Part shown: piece after piece, positions 63,701 through 64,000 of the stretch
Numbering within the stretch: position 1 is the stretch's first letter
Layout of the letters: each line of letters opens with the position of its first letter
Source: Granulicella pectinivorans
GTDB lineage: Bacteria; Acidobacteriota; Terriglobia; Terriglobales; Acidobacteriaceae
Length of the DNA stretch: 64,000 nucleotides
Assembly: GCF_900114625.1 (NCBI RefSeq)
Contig: NZ_FOZL01000001.1
Span: forward strand, 2,542,001 to 2,606,000
Direction: 5' to 3'
Notes under the pieces: model-generated
Told to the model about the DNA's origin: nothing
The model's input: the letters and a program-made list of their open reading frames with translations, nothing else
Databases searched by the model: none
Program-made: the position numbers and the translations under genes

Positions 63701-64000
63701 CAGCATGCAGGATCTGACCAACAACCTCGTCATCAACTATGGCGTCGACCTCCCCTTCGGTCGCGGGCAGAAGTACCTGAATGCAAGCAATGCCTTGATC
63801 AATACGGTCATCGGCGGCTGGCGCGTCAACGGCATCACCACCTTCCACAGTGGTCTGCCGCTCCCTTTCTCCACGTCGGGTAACTCGCTCAGCAACTACT
63901 TTGGTTCGGGGCCCATCCGCCCGAATGTGGTCTCCGGGTGCAACAAGCAGGTCGGTGGATCGGCGCAGAGCCGCGTGAACAACTGGTTCAACAAGGCCTG
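60753..64000 (+). CDS. Oar-like TonB-dependent receptor, cut by right edge
   Basis: At least 1082 aa without a stop. GGAGG lies 7 bp before the ATG. A signal peptide ends near TMKAQ, followed by a carboxypeptidase-regulatory-like domain (about 38-120: SIVGMVTDSSGATVAGAKVS, then FLNLNPGAYTANVSQTGFKA), a plug (SPLNGRNVNNLLDFVPG, FFIDGVGSNVPENNVNS, EFRVQTNNVSAEFGGFAGGV) and many barrel strands such as FAGGVIQISTKQGTNTVHGS. This Oar-like or SusC-related form is expanded in acidobacteria and imports oligosaccharides or other large substrates with TonB energy. It follows the GntR-type regulator, which probably controls it. The end of the barrel lies outside the window. Confidence 0.93.
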   Translation, partial: MTTIRKHSGFTGTALAMLLGVMALLLPQTMKAQNNYGSIVGMVTDSSGATVAGAKVSLKNTDTNQTLETTTGNGGTYSFLNLNPGAYTANVSQTGFKASTQNAITVTVGGTTRVDVALEVGDVTQTVTVEAASAPLQTDSASLGGVVGGRQVLESPLNGRNVNNLLDFVPGVVPGGGTSGNTMANGGSGNFQAGGQTQAIAYGNYQIGGGFSGQSLFFIDGVGSNVPENNVNSIVPTQDAVQEFRVQTNNVSAEFGGFAGGVIQISTKQGTNTVHGSVYEYFRNTVLDANDWFSNHQGLKRSPLHQNQYGANIGLPIIKDKLFTFFSFERETLTSGAISTYTLPTAAQVAGDFSAAGLGNIYNPVTGAQYSCNGVLNVICPSQIDPTAAKILALESPLPNRPGLVNNFVATAPIEGAQNQFNVRVDYNLGKADQLFARYTFWNPHNGNSDPLGTKVGSGPTGNTTTEAVVGDNHVFNQSTIADLRVSWLENYNYQTPLSNGFNQSTINPNYGALQAQQVNKNQGLLPNISVPGYSLGVNLSQLYWLNTVYGLSGSITKVAGRHTIKVGGSGRQILWTNFGNNQGVGFGSTTAFTASPTLGGGNALASLLLGVPASTGITEVGTWRAVLHSYGFYATDTWQMTGKLTANLGVRWDQPGSYSEVNDLDTILNPTLATNLGSVTNPVTGNSTPVVGGLVYVNSSLYPSRREETQHWKLFSPRIGMNYRADSSTVFRGGYGISFLPAEITADSPGGAPINNASTSLSNTPGGTVNTTVANPFPNGILLPSGRTAAALNAVLGQGIGSRIPDQPYGYVQQWNVGTERAFGSKTSATISYAGAKGTHLTLSQGYTGTGLNLNQLPDQYNSIGGSAGLGTGLFKPVANPLYGKIPAGGQLGGPTILQGYLLKPFPQYTSVNQTVPRKGSSTYEALQATFNRRFDHGGLIQVAYTWAKLLSNTENTSSFQDGQGGQGVVQDNYNLRAEKSVSMQDLTNNLVINYGVDLPFGRGQKYLNASNALINTVIGGWRVNGITTFHSGLPLPFSTSGNSLSNYFGSGPIRPNVVSGCNKQVGGSAQSRVNNWFNKA

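Overview
The window reads as chromosomal DNA of an acidobacterium of the Terriglobales type (Granulicella, Terriglobus or Edaphobacter-like). This is inferred from the Oar-like TonB-dependent receptor with an N-terminal carboxypeptidase-regulatory domain, the beta-propeller sensor kinase, the DUF4450 and rhamnogalacturonan genes, and the exported proteins with a PDAPQ-type stretch. No rRNA, tRNA, CRISPR array or intact transposon was recognised.

Layout. 1-383 is the end of a sensor kinase, followed by about 1.2 kb without a recognisable gene. 1563-8324 is a drug-efflux locus: a TetR repressor, then an exported protein, an EmrB-type pump, a TolC-type channel and an EmrA-type adaptor, with two near-identical operators that tie the repressor to both transcription units. 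8325-12205 is a decaying stretch: a DedA-rhodanese fusion survives, but a ParB-like tail, a metallo-beta-lactamase-fold gene and an alpha/beta hydrolase are truncated or frameshifted. 12233-14024 holds two exported proteins of unknown role. 14272-16253 is a TetX-like flavin monooxygenase divergent from its own TetR, with a perfect 36-bp palindrome between them. 16365-18745 is a tartrate or malate dehydrogenase with an MFS carrier, followed by a secreted esterase-like hydrolase.

20176-28530 is the most interesting region: a lasso-peptide-type RiPP locus. It has a B2 leader protease, a nucleotidyltransferase, a B1/PqqD recognition protein, an HPr-kinase-like kinase, an asparagine-synthase-like cyclase, a 54-aa candidate precursor ending in Ser, a methyltransferase fused to its own PqqD-like recognition domain, and a glycosyltransferase. 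The precursor does not fit the usual lasso register, and the fused methyltransferase is not part of the standard lasso gene set.

28632-36217 holds a cNMP-thioredoxin-reductase-like protein, a chloroperoxidase-like hydrolase, a DoxX-like protein, and a propeller sensor kinase with a NarL-type regulator. 36492-43334 is a rhamnogalacturonan/pectin locus (DUF4450 protein, acetylesterase, GH35). 43547-50303 is a tight operon of an ECF sigma factor, an anti-sigma/FecR/DUF3352-like fusion and two ABC-2-type transporters. 50288-58368 is a glycan locus with six glycosyltransferases and an ABC exporter. 58396-64000 holds a PfkB sugar kinase, a GntR-LacI-type regulator and the TonB-dependent receptor that runs off the right edge.
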